From: Rhodobacter sp.
GTDB taxonomy: Bacteria > Pseudomonadota > Alphaproteobacteria > Rhodobacterales > Rhodobacteraceae
Assembly (NCBI GenBank): GCA_016704435.1
Contig: JADJAB010000016.1
Location: forward strand, 1 to 64,000
Direction: 5' to 3'
Length of the DNA: 64,000 nt
The notes beneath the pieces were generated by a model. It saw nothing but the letters and a program-made list of their open reading frames with translations. It searched no databases and was not told the DNA's origin. Positions 18,313 to 26,976 of the stretch are shown one piece after another. A program made the position numbers and the translations under genes. Every line of letters begins with the position of its first letter. Position 1 is the first letter of the stretch.

Positions 18313-18539
18313 GCGCCGTCATGTGCGCCGGCGCCTGCTACTGGGCCGGACTTGGCACCGTTGTCTACGGCATGACCGAAAAGCGACTGGCCGTCCTGAC
18401 CGGCGACAACCCCGAAAACCTCGCCCTCGACATGTCTTGCGAAAAGGTCTTCGCGGCGGGCCAACGCAAGGTCGAAACCCGCGGTCCCTTTGCGGAACTG
18501 GAGGACGAGGTCGCCGAAAGCCACAAGAATTTCTGGTGA
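18312..18539 (+). pseudogene. Cytidine/guanine deaminase-family C-terminal remnant
   Basis: About 75 codons matching the last half of a nucleoside/CMP deaminase-type protein: 'MCAGACYWAGLGTVVYG' (end of the PCxxC zinc motif and following helix), 'TEKRLAVLTGDNPENLALD' and a closing 'AESHKNFW'. The catalytic HAE part is missing and the PCxxC motif is itself disturbed (CAVMC). It abuts a LysR remnant on the opposite strand at about 18312, so one rearrangement probably cut both genes. Confidence 0.7.
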
Positions 18540-18672
18540 GCAATAGCCAATAGTCAACGGGAGGGACAAACAGCGACGGATGCGACCGTGAACGAAAGCC
18601 ATGGCGCAGATGCGTTTCCACCAGCAGGACGATCATCGAAAATCTTCGCGACAATGCCAGTCCGAGGACCCG

Positions 18673-19509
18673 TCAGATGCGGTACACGCGCCTTGCGGTG
18701 CCCTGGAGAATCTTGCCTTGCTCTGCGGGTGACAGGCTCTCCAGCAAGCCGCGCGTCAGCGAAATCCAGTCGGGCAAGCCGATGCCCAGGTTGACGACCG
18801 GCCAATCGCCGCCCCAAAGCACGCGATCCGCGCCAAAGGCGCCGAGGATGTGATCGACCCAAGGCTGCAATGTCGTCAGGTTCGCAGTTCCGGGCGCGCA
18901 ATAGGCGGTGATGCCGGACAGCTTCACATGGACATGCGGCATGGCAGCAATGGCAGCAATCCCCCTGGACCAGTCCGAAAAACCACCACCGGCGATATCG
19001 GGCACGCCGCAGTGATCCAGCACCAGCGGCTGGTCCGGGCAAGCCCTTGCCAGGTCAACAGCAATCGGCAATTGCCGCGCGAGAACACAGATGTCGAAGG
19101 CCCGTCCGCGCGCGCCGATCCTGGCCAGATTGCGCCGGAACGTCGGCGTTTGCGACAGCTCGTCCGGCATCACATGCAGGATGCGGCGAAAGCCGCAGAC
19201 ATGCAGGCCCTCGCATTCATCAAGCCAGTCGTCAAAGCCAGCATCCTCCTCCGGCCGGCACGAGGCGATCTGACCCAGTATGCCGCCCTGCCCAACCAAT
19301 CCCGCCACGAACCGCGCCTCGGCCTTGTAGTCGGGATCATCGACGCCGGTCTCCATGAAGATCGACCCGGCGATGCCCTGCCCCGAGGTCAGCGCGGCAT
19401 AGTCCGCAATCGTGAAGTCACCTGTCGCCAGGGGCGGGATGCCGGAGGTCCAGCCATAGCCCAGCCGGTCGCGGTAGATCAGGTGCAGATGGGTATCGAT
19501 CAAATCCAT
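18673..19509 (-). CDS. Amidohydrolase 2 family, sugar-lactonase-like (L-fucono/rhamnono-lactonase type)
   Basis: A 278-residue TIM-barrel metal hydrolase of COG3618 type. 'DTHLHL' (about residues 5-10), 'LDHCGVPD' (about 160) and 'WGGDWPV' (about 235) hold the metal and catalytic residues. Members hydrolyse L-fucono-1,5-lactone or L-rhamnono-1,4-lactone to the acid, in the cytoplasm. The ATG follows GAGGAGG. It is the last gene of the long sugar-acid operon, and its neighbours (SDR, mutarotase, dehydratase) fit the same oxidative sugar pathway. Exact sugar uncertain. Confidence 0.82.
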   Translation of the reverse strand: MDLIDTHLHLIYRDRLGYGWTSGIPPLATGDFTIADYAALTSGQGIAGSIFMETGVDDPDYKAEARFVAGLVGQGGILGQIASCRPEEDAGFDDWLDECEGLHVCGFRRILHVMPDELSQTPTFRRNLARIGARGRAFDICVLARQLPIAVDLARACPDQPLVLDHCGVPDIAGGGFSDWSRGIAAIAAMPHVHVKLSGITAYCAPGTANLTTLQPWVDHILGAFGADRVLWGGDWPVVNLGIGLPDWISLTRGLLESLSPAEQGKILQGTARRVYRI

Positions 19510-19527
19510 TTCCGTCCTCCTCTCGGG

Positions 19528-19707
19528 TCAGATCTCTTGGGCCGGGCCGGCGCGCAGGATCAATCCTGCGCCGCATCGCCACCCCCGCAACGGACAGGGC
19601 GCCCCGCCGATATCGGGCACCAGCCCCGTCAGGTCGCGGATCGTGCCGTCGCCGTGCAGAAGGCCGGGCTTTTCGGCCCCCGAACGACCATGTCGCAGTG
19701 GCTTCAT
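19528..19707 (-). pseudogene. Fumarylacetoacetate-hydrolase family N-terminal fragment (truncated)
   Basis: A 59-codon frame beginning 'MKPLRHGRSGAEKPGL', then 'GDGTIRDLTGLVPDIGG', the standard N-terminus of FAH-family hydrolases such as 2,4-diketo-3-deoxy-L-fuconate hydrolase (normally about 280 residues). It has a good ribosome site (GAGGGA) and sits 10 bases after the SDR stop, so the position is right. After about 35 codons the homology stops, and the whole catalytic domain is gone. A deletion derivative of the last enzyme of the L-fucose-type pathway. Confidence 0.75.
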
Positions 19708-19717
19708 TTCCCTCTCA

Positions 19718-20455
19718 TCAGGTGTTTGCCCAGCCTCCATCAATCACATGCGCAACGCCGGTGGTGTAGGAACTCTCGTCGCTGGCAAGATAGACCACAA
19801 GCGCGGCGATCTCATCGGGTTTGCCGATTCTGCCAATCGGCTGGCGGGCGATGAAGGCCGCACGGGCTGCCTCGAAGTCGCCGGTATCGCGCAGGCGTTG
19901 GTCCAGCGACGGGCTTTCCACCGTGCCGGGGCAGATGGCATTGCAGCGGATGCCCTTGGTGATGAAGTCGGCGGCGATGGATTTGGTCAGCCCGATCACC
20001 CCGGCCTTGGTGGCCCCATAGACAAAGCGGTTGGGGGCGGCGATGACGGACGAGGCAACCGAGGCCATGTTGATGATCGACCCCGACCCGCCCGCCAGCA
20101 TGCCGGGCAGAAAGGCCCGGCACATCCGGTACATGGCCGTCATGTTCAGATCGAGGCTGAAGGCCCACTGATCCTCGTCGCAGTCAAGGATCGTGCCCGC
20201 CGCCACAAAGCCCGCGCAGTTGAAAAGCACATCCACCGGCCCCGCTGCCGCAACCGCGGCGGCAATCGAGGCCGGGTCGCGTACATCCAGCACGCGGGTT
20301 TGCAGGCCCGCTTCGGACAGTTCCGCCAGCGCCTGCGCGTTGACATCGGTGGCCATGACTATGGCCCCCTCGCGCGCCATGGCCAGCGCCGAAGCCCGGC
20401 CGATACCCTGCCCCGCAGCCGTCACCAGCGCCGTTTTTCCGTGCAGCCGTCCCAT
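19718..20455 (-). CDS. SDR oxidoreductase, 2-keto-3-deoxy-L-fuconate dehydrogenase-like
   Basis: A 245-residue classical short-chain dehydrogenase: cofactor motif 'TAAGQGIGRA' (about residues 12-21), 'NCAG' near 85, catalytic Ser in 'NMASVASS' and 'YGATK' near 150. The stretches 'GTILDCDEDQWAFSLDLN' and 'IRCNAICPGTVESPSL' are typical of the 2-keto-3-deoxy-L-fuconate 4-dehydrogenase/BDH2 group. Its place between a UxaA-type dehydratase and an FAH remnant fits that step of the oxidative L-fucose pathway. The reaction is inferred from similarity and neighbours. Confidence 0.83.
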   Translation of the reverse strand: MGRLHGKTALVTAAGQGIGRASALAMAREGAIVMATDVNAQALAELSEAGLQTRVLDVRDPASIAAAVAAAGPVDVLFNCAGFVAAGTILDCDEDQWAFSLDLNMTAMYRMCRAFLPGMLAGGSGSIINMASVASSVIAAPNRFVYGATKAGVIGLTKSIAADFITKGIRCNAICPGTVESPSLDQRLRDTGDFEAARAAFIARQPIGRIGKPDEIAALVVYLASDESSYTTGVAHVIDGGWANT

Positions 20456-20489
20456 GATCTTCCTGCTTCCTTCTTGAACGGTGGCGTCG

Positions 20490-21677
20490 TCAGACCGGCA
20501 AACAGGCAGGCCCGATCGGCTCGAAACTCTTGTAGGTCAGGATGAATTCCTGATGCCCCAGTTCTTCGGACTTGCTGCGCTTGCCCGAGGCAAGGCTGAC
20601 GACCAGATCGAATATCTCCTGGCCGACCTCTTCCAATGAGGCCGCCCCTTCAAGAACCCGGCCGGCGTTCACATCCATGTCTTCGGAAAGCCGCGCATAC
20701 ATATGCGGGTTGGCCGCGATCTTGATCACCGGGGCAAGCGCGGACCCCACCACCGAGCCGCGCCCGGTGACAAACAGCGTGCAATGCGCGCCCGAGGCCA
20801 TCATCTCGACGATCTCGGCATTGTCGGAAATGTTTGGAAAGCCAAAGCGCACCTCGCCGTCGGGCACCACATCCATCAGGTAAAGCCCGCCCTTGGGGGG
20901 GATGTCGCCGGGCTTGATCAGGCCGGAAATCACCGACTGGCCGGATTTCATATAGGCGCCCAGCGATTTTTCCTCGATCGTGGTCAACCCGCCATCGGCA
21001 TTGCCGCTGGCAAAGCTGCCATAGCCCAGCGTTTCGTAATAGCGCGCGGCCTTTTCGACCGAGGCGCGCAGTTCGGCGGCAAGGGCCGGGGTGGCGGCGC
21101 GGGCCTCCATGATGGCTTCGCAGCCGATCAGTTCACCGGTTTCCTCGAAGATGCAGGCAGCCCCTGCGGCGACCAGCTTGTCAAAGGCGATGCCCGCCGC
21201 CGGGTTGCCGGTGATGCCGGAGGTGCCGTCCGACCCGCCACACACGGTGCCGACGATCAATTCGGAGATATCCATCGGAACCGTCGGCGCTGCGGCCAGC
21301 GCCACAACCTGTTCGGCAACCCAGGCCTGCCCCGCCGCAATGGTCGACCTTGTGCCCCCCGAATTCTGGATGACCAGAACCTTGACCGGCCGGCCCGTGG
21401 CCTTGACCACGCTTTCCAGCTGATGCCGGTTGAAGCTTTCGCAGCCAAGGCTGACCAGCAGAACCGCGCCGACGTTGGGATGGGTGCAAAGCCGCTCCAT
21501 CATCTTCTGCGCATAGGGGTTCGGAAAGCAGCCCGGAAAGCCGATGACATGGGCGTGATCCCGGTCACTGCCTGCCACCTCACGCGCGACGTGGTGGGCG
21601 CATTCAACCAGATAGGCCACCGCCACCACATTGCGGATGCCCTTGCGCCCGTCAGAACGAAGCCAGCCTCGCATCAA
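20490..21677 (-). CDS. UxaA-family dehydratase, large (C-terminal) subunit
   Basis: A 395-residue protein matching the core of the altronate/galactarate dehydratase (UxaA/GarD) family: 'GFPGCFPNPYAQKMM', 'VLLVSLGCESFN', 'TVCGGSDGTSGITGNPA' and 'HCTLFVTGRGSVVGSALAP'. The N-terminal SAF domain is encoded separately just upstream, with a 4-base overlap. The two-subunit form is also known from sulfolactate sulfo-lyase (SuyAB), but the sugar-pathway neighbours favour a sugar-acid dehydratase. Cytoplasmic, probably iron-dependent. Substrate inferred. Confidence 0.82.
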   Translation of the reverse strand: MMRGWLRSDGRKGIRNVVAVAYLVECAHHVAREVAGSDRDHAHVIGFPGCFPNPYAQKMMERLCTHPNVGAVLLVSLGCESFNRHQLESVVKATGRPVKVLVIQNSGGTRSTIAAGQAWVAEQVVALAAAPTVPMDISELIVGTVCGGSDGTSGITGNPAAGIAFDKLVAAGAACIFEETGELIGCEAIMEARAATPALAAELRASVEKAARYYETLGYGSFASGNADGGLTTIEEKSLGAYMKSGQSVISGLIKPGDIPPKGGLYLMDVVPDGEVRFGFPNISDNAEIVEMMASGAHCTLFVTGRGSVVGSALAPVIKIAANPHMYARLSEDMDVNAGRVLEGAASLEEVGQEIFDLVVSLASGKRSKSEELGHQEFILTYKSFEPIGPACLPV

Positions 21678-21988
21678 TCACCTCGGTTCTGAGCAACTTG
21701 GGGGTTCAGGGCATAGGTGGGGGTATAATCCGACACCAGGTTGTGCAGATGAACATGATCACCGGGCGCAATCGCGCGGCTGGCGCGGCCGATAGGAGCG
21801 CCGTATTTGATCACCCTGTCGCCGGCAGCCACCGCCAACCGCGCAATCTTGTGCCCCAGACCAAGGCTTTGCGCGAAAGACACCGCCACCCCCTCGACCA
21901 TTACCGCCTCGCCCGCCGCAATCTGGTCGCGCAGGACATAGACCGTATCGCCGGGTGACAGCAGGATCAGGCGCGGATCAGTCTGCAT
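21674..21988 (-). CDS. UxaA-family dehydratase, small SAF-domain subunit
   Basis: A 104-residue protein equal to the N-terminal SAF domain of altronate dehydratase: 'ILLSPGDTVYVLRDQIAAGE', then 'LGHKIARLAVAAGDRVIKYG', 'IGRA' and 'GDHVHLHNL'. The start overlaps the RraA-like gene stop and the stop overlaps the large subunit start, so the pair is co-translated and likely forms one enzyme. The small subunit is thought to bind substrate and close the active site. Confidence 0.83.
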   Translation of the reverse strand: MQTDPRLILLSPGDTVYVLRDQIAAGEAVMVEGVAVSFAQSLGLGHKIARLAVAAGDRVIKYGAPIGRASRAIAPGDHVHLHNLVSDYTPTYALNPQVAQNRGD

Positions 21989-22635
21989 CAGAACTTCCCA
22001 TGTTTAAGATACGCATCCTGCGGATCCGTCCCGTCCAGAATGGCGCGGCGCACAAGGCTTTCGGTGGCCATGGCGGATACCGATTTCCCGGCCACTTCGG
22101 TCAGTATTTCGGCCGGAATGCAGACCATCCCGTCGCGGTCGCCGTGCAGCCAGTCGCCGGGGCGCACCTGCACATCGTCGATCAGGATCGGGATATCGGT
22201 GGCCGTCGGCAGCCAGCAGCCCACCACGTCGCGCGGGGTATGAAACACCCCCCAGCAGGGAAAGCCCAGTCGCAGGATGAAGTTGGTATCGCGCAACCCG
22301 CCATCGGTCACGCAGCCCAGCACGCCCTTGCGGTGCAGGGTTTCGGCGGACAGCTCGCCCATTTGCGCCACGATGTGGTTGTGCGGCTGGCTTGTCCAGA
22401 CATGGCCACTGGGGGCCTTTGACAAAAGCCCGGTCCAGGCCAGCAGGGTCTGATGGTCATCCGCCGTCTCGTCCATCCGCCCTTCGATGGTAAAGGCAGG
22501 CCCTGTCAGCACACCTTCGGGGTTCAGCGGGCGCAGCCTCTGCGGCAGGGTAAAGTTGCGCCGCCCCATGCTGCGCAGAACATCATGCACGACCGAGGTG
22601 TAGCATGACGAAAATGCCCGCTGCAGATCAGTCAT
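21988..22635 (-). CDS. RraA-like protein (HMG/oxaloacetate aldolase-type fold)
   Basis: A 215-residue RraA/MenG-fold protein. The signature 'GVLGCVTDGGLRDTNFI' (about residues 104-120) holds the Gly/Asp/Arg/Asp residues that bind metal and oxo-acid in class II pyruvate aldolases of this fold, and 'RPGDWLHGDRDGMVCIPAE' is the conserved end. It overlaps the mutarotase by 8 bases. In this operon it could cleave a 2-oxo sugar acid, which would be useful if the FAH enzyme is truly lost. Fold certain; reaction inferred. Confidence 0.8.
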   Translation of the reverse strand: MTDLQRAFSSCYTSVVHDVLRSMGRRNFTLPQRLRPLNPEGVLTGPAFTIEGRMDETADDHQTLLAWTGLLSKAPSGHVWTSQPHNHIVAQMGELSAETLHRKGVLGCVTDGGLRDTNFILRLGFPCWGVFHTPRDVVGCWLPTATDIPILIDDVQVRPGDWLHGDRDGMVCIPAEILTEVAGKSVSAMATESLVRRAILDGTDPQDAYLKHGKF

Positions 22636-22957
22636 GATGGAACACCTCTTCCATCATCGACCACCACTCGCCGTCCTTGCGGGTGGCAAGCGGGTCCTGG
22701 CAGGGCATGCAGACCGCCCACCATTCCTGCGTCCTGGGATCGGCGGCCATCTTTGCCGCGTCGGCGGAGAAATCTGTGCCACGATATTCCCAATAGCCGA
22801 ACAGCAGGTTTTCCGGCTGCTTCAGGTAGATCGAATAATTGGTGATGTTGCAGTCGCTGATCTTGTCCAGGATCTCGGGCCAGACCGCGGCGTGCAGGCG
22901 CTTGTAGACCTCGACCTTGTCGGGCCTCAGCCCGATCACCATTCCCATGCGTTGCAT
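22628..22957 (-). CDS. rhaM: L-rhamnose/L-fucose mutarotase
   Basis: A 109-residue ferredoxin-like protein of the RhaM family: 'VEVYKRLHAAVWPEIL' with the active-site His, 'ITNYSIYL', 'LLFGYWEYRG', 'WWAVCMPCQDPL' and a C-terminal 'WWSMMEEVFHHD'. Full length. It interconverts sugar anomers so that dehydrogenases can use them. It is next to the enolase-family dehydratase, pointing to a 6-deoxy-hexose or a related aldose as the operon's substrate. Confidence 0.9.
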   Translation of the reverse strand: MQRMGMVIGLRPDKVEVYKRLHAAVWPEILDKISDCNITNYSIYLKQPENLLFGYWEYRGTDFSADAAKMAADPRTQEWWAVCMPCQDPLATRKDGEWWSMMEEVFHHD

Positions 22958-22960
22958 TGC

Positions 22961-24073
22961 TTACCCCCTGTGGTCCGAGTGGCTGCCAGAGATCGTCTGC
23001 GCGATGATGGCCTGATGTTCCCAATCGATCCCCAGACCCGCCGTTTCGGGCGGATGGGCCAGCCCCTTGCGAATATCCAGCCGCGAGCGGGTGATCGGAT
23101 CCAGCTGCGGGATGTATTCCAGCATCCAGCTGTTGGGGATCGCGCAGACCAGGCTGACATGCAGTTCCATCAGGAAATGCGGACAGACGGCGACATTCAT
23201 CGCCTCGGCCATATGGGCCACCTTCAGCCAAGGCGTAATGCCACCAACCCGGGCGACATCCACCTGCACGATGCTGCAGGCCCCTGCCCGCAGATAGTCG
23301 GCAAACTGGCCCGGCGAATACAGGCTTTCGCCCACCGCAATCGGCACGCGGCTTTGTGCGGCAAGGCGGGTGTGCCCGGCCAGATCATCGGCGGGCATCG
23401 GCTCTTCGAACCAGGTGATGCCGACATCGGCCAGCATATCGGCGCGCAACAGGGCTTCGTGGAAATGGAAGGCCTGGTTGGCGTCGACCATCAGGCGGAA
23501 ATCGTCGCCCACCGCCGCGCGGACGGCAGAAAGCCGGGCACGATCCTGCGCCAGATGCGGCTTGCCGACCTTCACCTTGGATCCGGCAAACCCCTGTTCC
23601 CTGACCTGGATCGCATCTTCGACCAGGGCAGCGGGTTCGATATGCAGCCAGCCGCCTTCGGTGGAATAGAGCGGAATGGCGGGTTTTGCGCCGCCCGCCA
23701 TCCGCCACAGCGGCAGGCCCGCCCGCTTGCAGCGCAGATCCCACAGCGCGGTGTCGATGGCGGCCAGCGCCAGCGAGGTGATCGCCCCTACCGCCGTGGC
23801 ATGGGTGACAAACAACAGATCGCGCCAGATCGATTCGATCTCTTCGGCCTCGCGCCCGATCAGGCGCGGCACCAGCGTGTCGCGCAACAGGCTGATCACC
23901 GCCGGCCCGCCGGTGCCGATGGTATAGCTATAGCCCACCCCCACCGCGCCATCCGCATCGGTTATCGTGACAATCGGGGTTTCCTGACTGACAAAGGACT
24001 GGATCGCATCGGTGCGCTTTACCGGCGGCACCAGATCGACCATCCTGATCTCGACATTTGCAATCCGGGCCAT
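22961..24073 (-). CDS. Enolase-superfamily sugar-acid dehydratase, mandelate racemase subgroup
   Basis: A 370-residue protein in which the mandelate racemase catalytic set is complete. Lys166-x-Lys168 ('SKVKVG'), metal ligands Asp197, Glu223 and Glu249, and the Asp272/His299 dyad ('CPHF') all lie at the MR numbering plus two. Members with KxK plus a His-Asp dyad dehydrate or racemise sugar acids. Among mutarotase, SDR and lactonase genes it is probably the acid dehydratase (L-fuconate or similar). It is shorter than typical L-fuconate dehydratase (about 440), so the substrate may differ. Confidence 0.85.
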   Translation of the reverse strand: MARIANVEIRMVDLVPPVKRTDAIQSFVSQETPIVTITDADGAVGVGYSYTIGTGGPAVISLLRDTLVPRLIGREAEEIESIWRDLLFVTHATAVGAITSLALAAIDTALWDLRCKRAGLPLWRMAGGAKPAIPLYSTEGGWLHIEPAALVEDAIQVREQGFAGSKVKVGKPHLAQDRARLSAVRAAVGDDFRLMVDANQAFHFHEALLRADMLADVGITWFEEPMPADDLAGHTRLAAQSRVPIAVGESLYSPGQFADYLRAGACSIVQVDVARVGGITPWLKVAHMAEAMNVAVCPHFLMELHVSLVCAIPNSWMLEYIPQLDPITRSRLDIRKGLAHPPETAGLGIDWEHQAIIAQTISGSHSDHRG

Positions 24074-25168
24074 TCAGTGTGCCCTCACCGATTTGCCGCT
24101 GGCCGCATCGAAAAGATGCGCGCGGTCCAGCGCCAGCCGGAAGGCCAGAACCTCGCCAGGAGCCACGATCCGGGGGCCGTAGAGCTTTGCCTGCACTTCC
24201 TGCCCGGCAAGCCGGGTGTAGATCAGGCTTTCCATGCCCAGGGGCTCGGCCAGATCGACGGTCAGGCTTACCTCGGCGCCGGGGCCATCCTGCGACAACC
24301 CGTGTCCGACGGGCGAGATGTCATCCGGCCGGATGCCCAGTTGCACCGCCATGCCGTCGCGGACAAAGCGCTGCAACCGGTCGGGCACGGGAACCTCGGT
24401 GCCATCCGCCAGACGCACGATCTGGCCGGCAATGGTTCCGGGCAAAAGGTTCATCGGCGGGCTGCCGATGAAGGTGGCAACAAAGGTGGTCAGCGGATGG
24501 TTGAACACCTCCATCGGGGTGCCGACCTGTTCGATATTGCCGTCCTTCATCACCACGATCCGGTCGGCCAGCGTCATCGCCTCGACCTGATCATGGGTCA
24601 CATAGACCACAGTGGTCCGCACCTTCTGGTGCAGCTTCTTGATCTCGGCCCGCATCTGGCCGCGCAGCTTGGCGTCAAGGTTGGACAACGGCTCGTCAAA
24701 CAGGAAGGCGTCGGGGTTGCGCACGATGGCCCGGCCCATGGCAACCCGCTGGCGCTGCCCGCCCGACAGTTCGGCCGGGGTGCGGTCCAGCAGGGGGACA
24801 AGGCCCAGAATATCGGCGGCCTCGGTCACCCTTCTGGCAATCTCGGCCGGCGATTGCCCGGCGATCTTCAGCCCGAAACCGAGGTTGTCGCGCACGTTCA
24901 TGTGCGGATAGAGCGCGTAGTTCTGGAACACCATCGAGATGTTGCGCTTGCGCGGCGGCAGGTCGTTCACCACTTGCCCGCCGATCTTCACCAGCCCGCC
25001 GGTGATATCCTCCAGCCCGGCGATCATGCGCAGGGTGGTGGATTTGCCGCAACCGGACGGCCCCACCAGAACCACGAACTCCTCATGCGCGATCGTCAGG
25101 TCAATGCCGTGGACAACCCCGAGCGCCCCGTATCTCTTGACCACCTTTTCAAGCGTGATTTCCGCCAT
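24074..25168 (-). CDS. ugpC: Sugar ABC transporter ATP-binding protein (UgpC/MsmK type)
   Basis: A 364-residue CUT1-type ATPase. Walker A 'GPSGCGKSTTLRM', Q-loop in 'SMVFQNYALYPHM', signature 'LSGGQRQRVAMGRA', Walker B 'AFLFDEPLSNLDA', switch His in 'VTHDQVEAM', and a C-terminal OB/TOBE regulatory domain from about residue 240. It energises the two permeases encoded just upstream. Start 3 bases after the permease stop. Confidence 0.92.
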   Translation of the reverse strand: MAEITLEKVVKRYGALGVVHGIDLTIAHEEFVVLVGPSGCGKSTTLRMIAGLEDITGGLVKIGGQVVNDLPPRKRNISMVFQNYALYPHMNVRDNLGFGLKIAGQSPAEIARRVTEAADILGLVPLLDRTPAELSGGQRQRVAMGRAIVRNPDAFLFDEPLSNLDAKLRGQMRAEIKKLHQKVRTTVVYVTHDQVEAMTLADRIVVMKDGNIEQVGTPMEVFNHPLTTFVATFIGSPPMNLLPGTIAGQIVRLADGTEVPVPDRLQRFVRDGMAVQLGIRPDDISPVGHGLSQDGPGAEVSLTVDLAEPLGMESLIYTRLAGQEVQAKLYGPRIVAPGEVLAFRLALDRAHLFDAASGKSVRAH

Positions 25169-25171
25169 GTC

Positions 25172-26041
25172 CTATCCTTTCACGCCGCCGAAGGTCAGCC
25201 CGGCAATCAGGTGTTTCTGCACGATGAAGGTCAGGATAAGCGCCGGGATGATGATGATCACCGCCATCGCGCACATGCCTGCCCAGTCGATGGTGAACTG
25301 CGCGGTAAAGTCCAGCAGACCCACCGGCAGGGTTTTTGAATCGGTCGAGCGCGTCAGCTGGCTGGCCAGCGCAAACTCGTTCCATGACGTCAGAAAGGCG
25401 AAAACCCCGGCTGCCGCGATGCCCGATTTTGCCAACGGAAACTCGATCTTCCAGAATGCCTGCCAGCGCGTGCAGCCATCGACCTGCGCCGCCTCGGACA
25501 GCGCCTGCGGGATCTGGCGGAAAAAGCCGTCGATCAACCAGATGGTGAACGGCACGTTGAGCGACACATAGACGATGATCAGCCCCAACTTGGTGTCGAC
25601 CAGCCCAAGCTTGCTCCACATCATGAAGACCGGCAGCGACAGCGCAATGCCCGGCACCGCGCGAAACAGCATCAGCCCCAGAAACAACCCGCCCTTGAAG
25701 CGGAAACGATACCGGGCAAACGCATATCCCCCGCCAATCCCGATGATCAGCGCAATGATGGTGGAGGTCAGCGCAATGATCAGAGAATTGGCGAAATAGC
25801 TGCCAACGGGAATGCCGACCTGTTCGGCGCCAAAGCCGAAGACCTTGCCGAAATTGACCAGCGAAAGCTCTTGCGGAATCCAGACCGGGGGTTTGGCCAG
25901 GATCTCGCGGTTGGGACGAAAGGCCGACAGCACCACCCAGAGACCCGGCACGCACATCACCAGCATCAATGCGAAGGTGGTGAACCAGAGCGCTATTCTT
26001 TTCGCCTGCTTTGAAGCCCGGCTTTGAACGGTAACGGTCAT
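25172..26041 (-). CDS. Carbohydrate ABC transporter permease, MalG type
   Basis: A 289-residue inner-membrane protein with about six helices, a cytoplasmic Lys/Arg-rich N-terminus ('SRASKQAKRIALWFTTFAL') and the EAA loop 'EAAQVDGCTRWQAFWKIEFPL' region. CUT1 family; pairs with the MalF-type gene, whose stop overlaps its start. The last residues 'HLIAGLTFGGVKG' are the typical C-terminus of this family. Confidence 0.92.
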   Translation of the reverse strand: MTVTVQSRASKQAKRIALWFTTFALMLVMCVPGLWVVLSAFRPNREILAKPPVWIPQELSLVNFGKVFGFGAEQVGIPVGSYFANSLIIALTSTIIALIIGIGGGYAFARYRFRFKGGLFLGLMLFRAVPGIALSLPVFMMWSKLGLVDTKLGLIIVYVSLNVPFTIWLIDGFFRQIPQALSEAAQVDGCTRWQAFWKIEFPLAKSGIAAAGVFAFLTSWNEFALASQLTRSTDSKTLPVGLLDFTAQFTIDWAGMCAMAVIIIIPALILTFIVQKHLIAGLTFGGVKG

Positions 26042-26949
26042 TCGGCACCCCCCATGTAGCGCCGCGCGGCAACCAGTTTTCGGTAGAAATACCAGGTGAA
26101 CAGGATCGAGAGGATGGTCGAGACATAGGCCATCGCGTTGGCTTGACCCATCTTGGCCTCGTCATAGCCAACCCGCGCGATCAGCGTCCACAACAGCTCG
26201 GTTCGCCCGGCGGGGCCGCCATCGGTCATCACCGCGACCAGGTCATAGGCGCGGGCAACGTCGAGGCTTCGGATCGCCATGGCAATATAGGCAAACGGCA
26301 TCAGGAACGGCAGAGTGATGTGGCGAAAGACCTGCCACGCGTTGCAGCCATCCACCTTTGCCGCCTCCAGCGGGTCGCGCGGCATGGCAAACAGGCCCGC
26401 CAGCAGCAGGATCGCAAAGATCGACGTGCTCATCCAGACCTCGGCCAGCGTGATCGAGAACATCGCCAGCTTCGCATCGACCAGCCACGGAATCGCCCGA
26501 TTGGTCAGCCCCAGCGATTGCAGGGCGTTGTTGACGACGCCGATATGGTCGTTGAACAGGAACTTGAACTGAAAGCCGACAAGGATCGGCGAAAACATCA
26601 TGGGAAACATCATGATGGTGCGCAAACCGCGCTGGCCCCAGGTGATCTTGTTGATCAAGAGCGCGATGCCCAGGCCCAGGGCAAACTCCACATTCAGCGC
26701 CACCGTCAGAAACCCGATCGTGCGCAGGAAGGCTTCCCAGAAATCCCAGTCGCCGAAGATGCGGACGTAATTCGTCAGCCCGATGAAATCGTAAAGCGTG
26801 TTCGGCTTGGTCAGCTTGTAGGGCGTCAGCGAGGTCCACAGCGAAAAGATCAACGGCAGTGCCACCACGAACAGCATGGTGGCCACCGCCGGCAGCAGCA
26901 ACAGAAACGGCGCCATTTCGGTGCGTCGCGTGGTCAAAGCGCGGATCAT
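26038..26949 (-). CDS. Carbohydrate ABC transporter permease, MalF/UgpA type
   Basis: A 303-residue permease with six predicted helices, starting 'FLLLLPAVATMLFVVALPL'. It has the conserved 'GLTNYVRIF' before helix 2 and the EAA loop 'EAAKVDGCNAWQVFRHITLPF' region. First permease gene after the binding protein, separated from it by 62 bases that hold a hairpin. Forms the translocation pore with the MalG-type partner. Confidence 0.92.
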   Translation of the reverse strand: MIRALTTRRTEMAPFLLLLPAVATMLFVVALPLIFSLWTSLTPYKLTKPNTLYDFIGLTNYVRIFGDWDFWEAFLRTIGFLTVALNVEFALGLGIALLINKITWGQRGLRTIMMFPMMFSPILVGFQFKFLFNDHIGVVNNALQSLGLTNRAIPWLVDAKLAMFSITLAEVWMSTSIFAILLLAGLFAMPRDPLEAAKVDGCNAWQVFRHITLPFLMPFAYIAMAIRSLDVARAYDLVAVMTDGGPAGRTELLWTLIARVGYDEAKMGQANAMAYVSTILSILFTWYFYRKLVAARRYMGGAE

Positions 26950-26976
26950 CTGGGGAGCCTTCGAAACGGGAGTGAT

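Noticed and set aside
20490..21988. SuyAB-type sulfolactate sulfo-lyase
   Set aside because: The two-subunit layout matches, but there are no sulfonate genes nearby and the sugar operon context is stronger. Kept only as an alternative.
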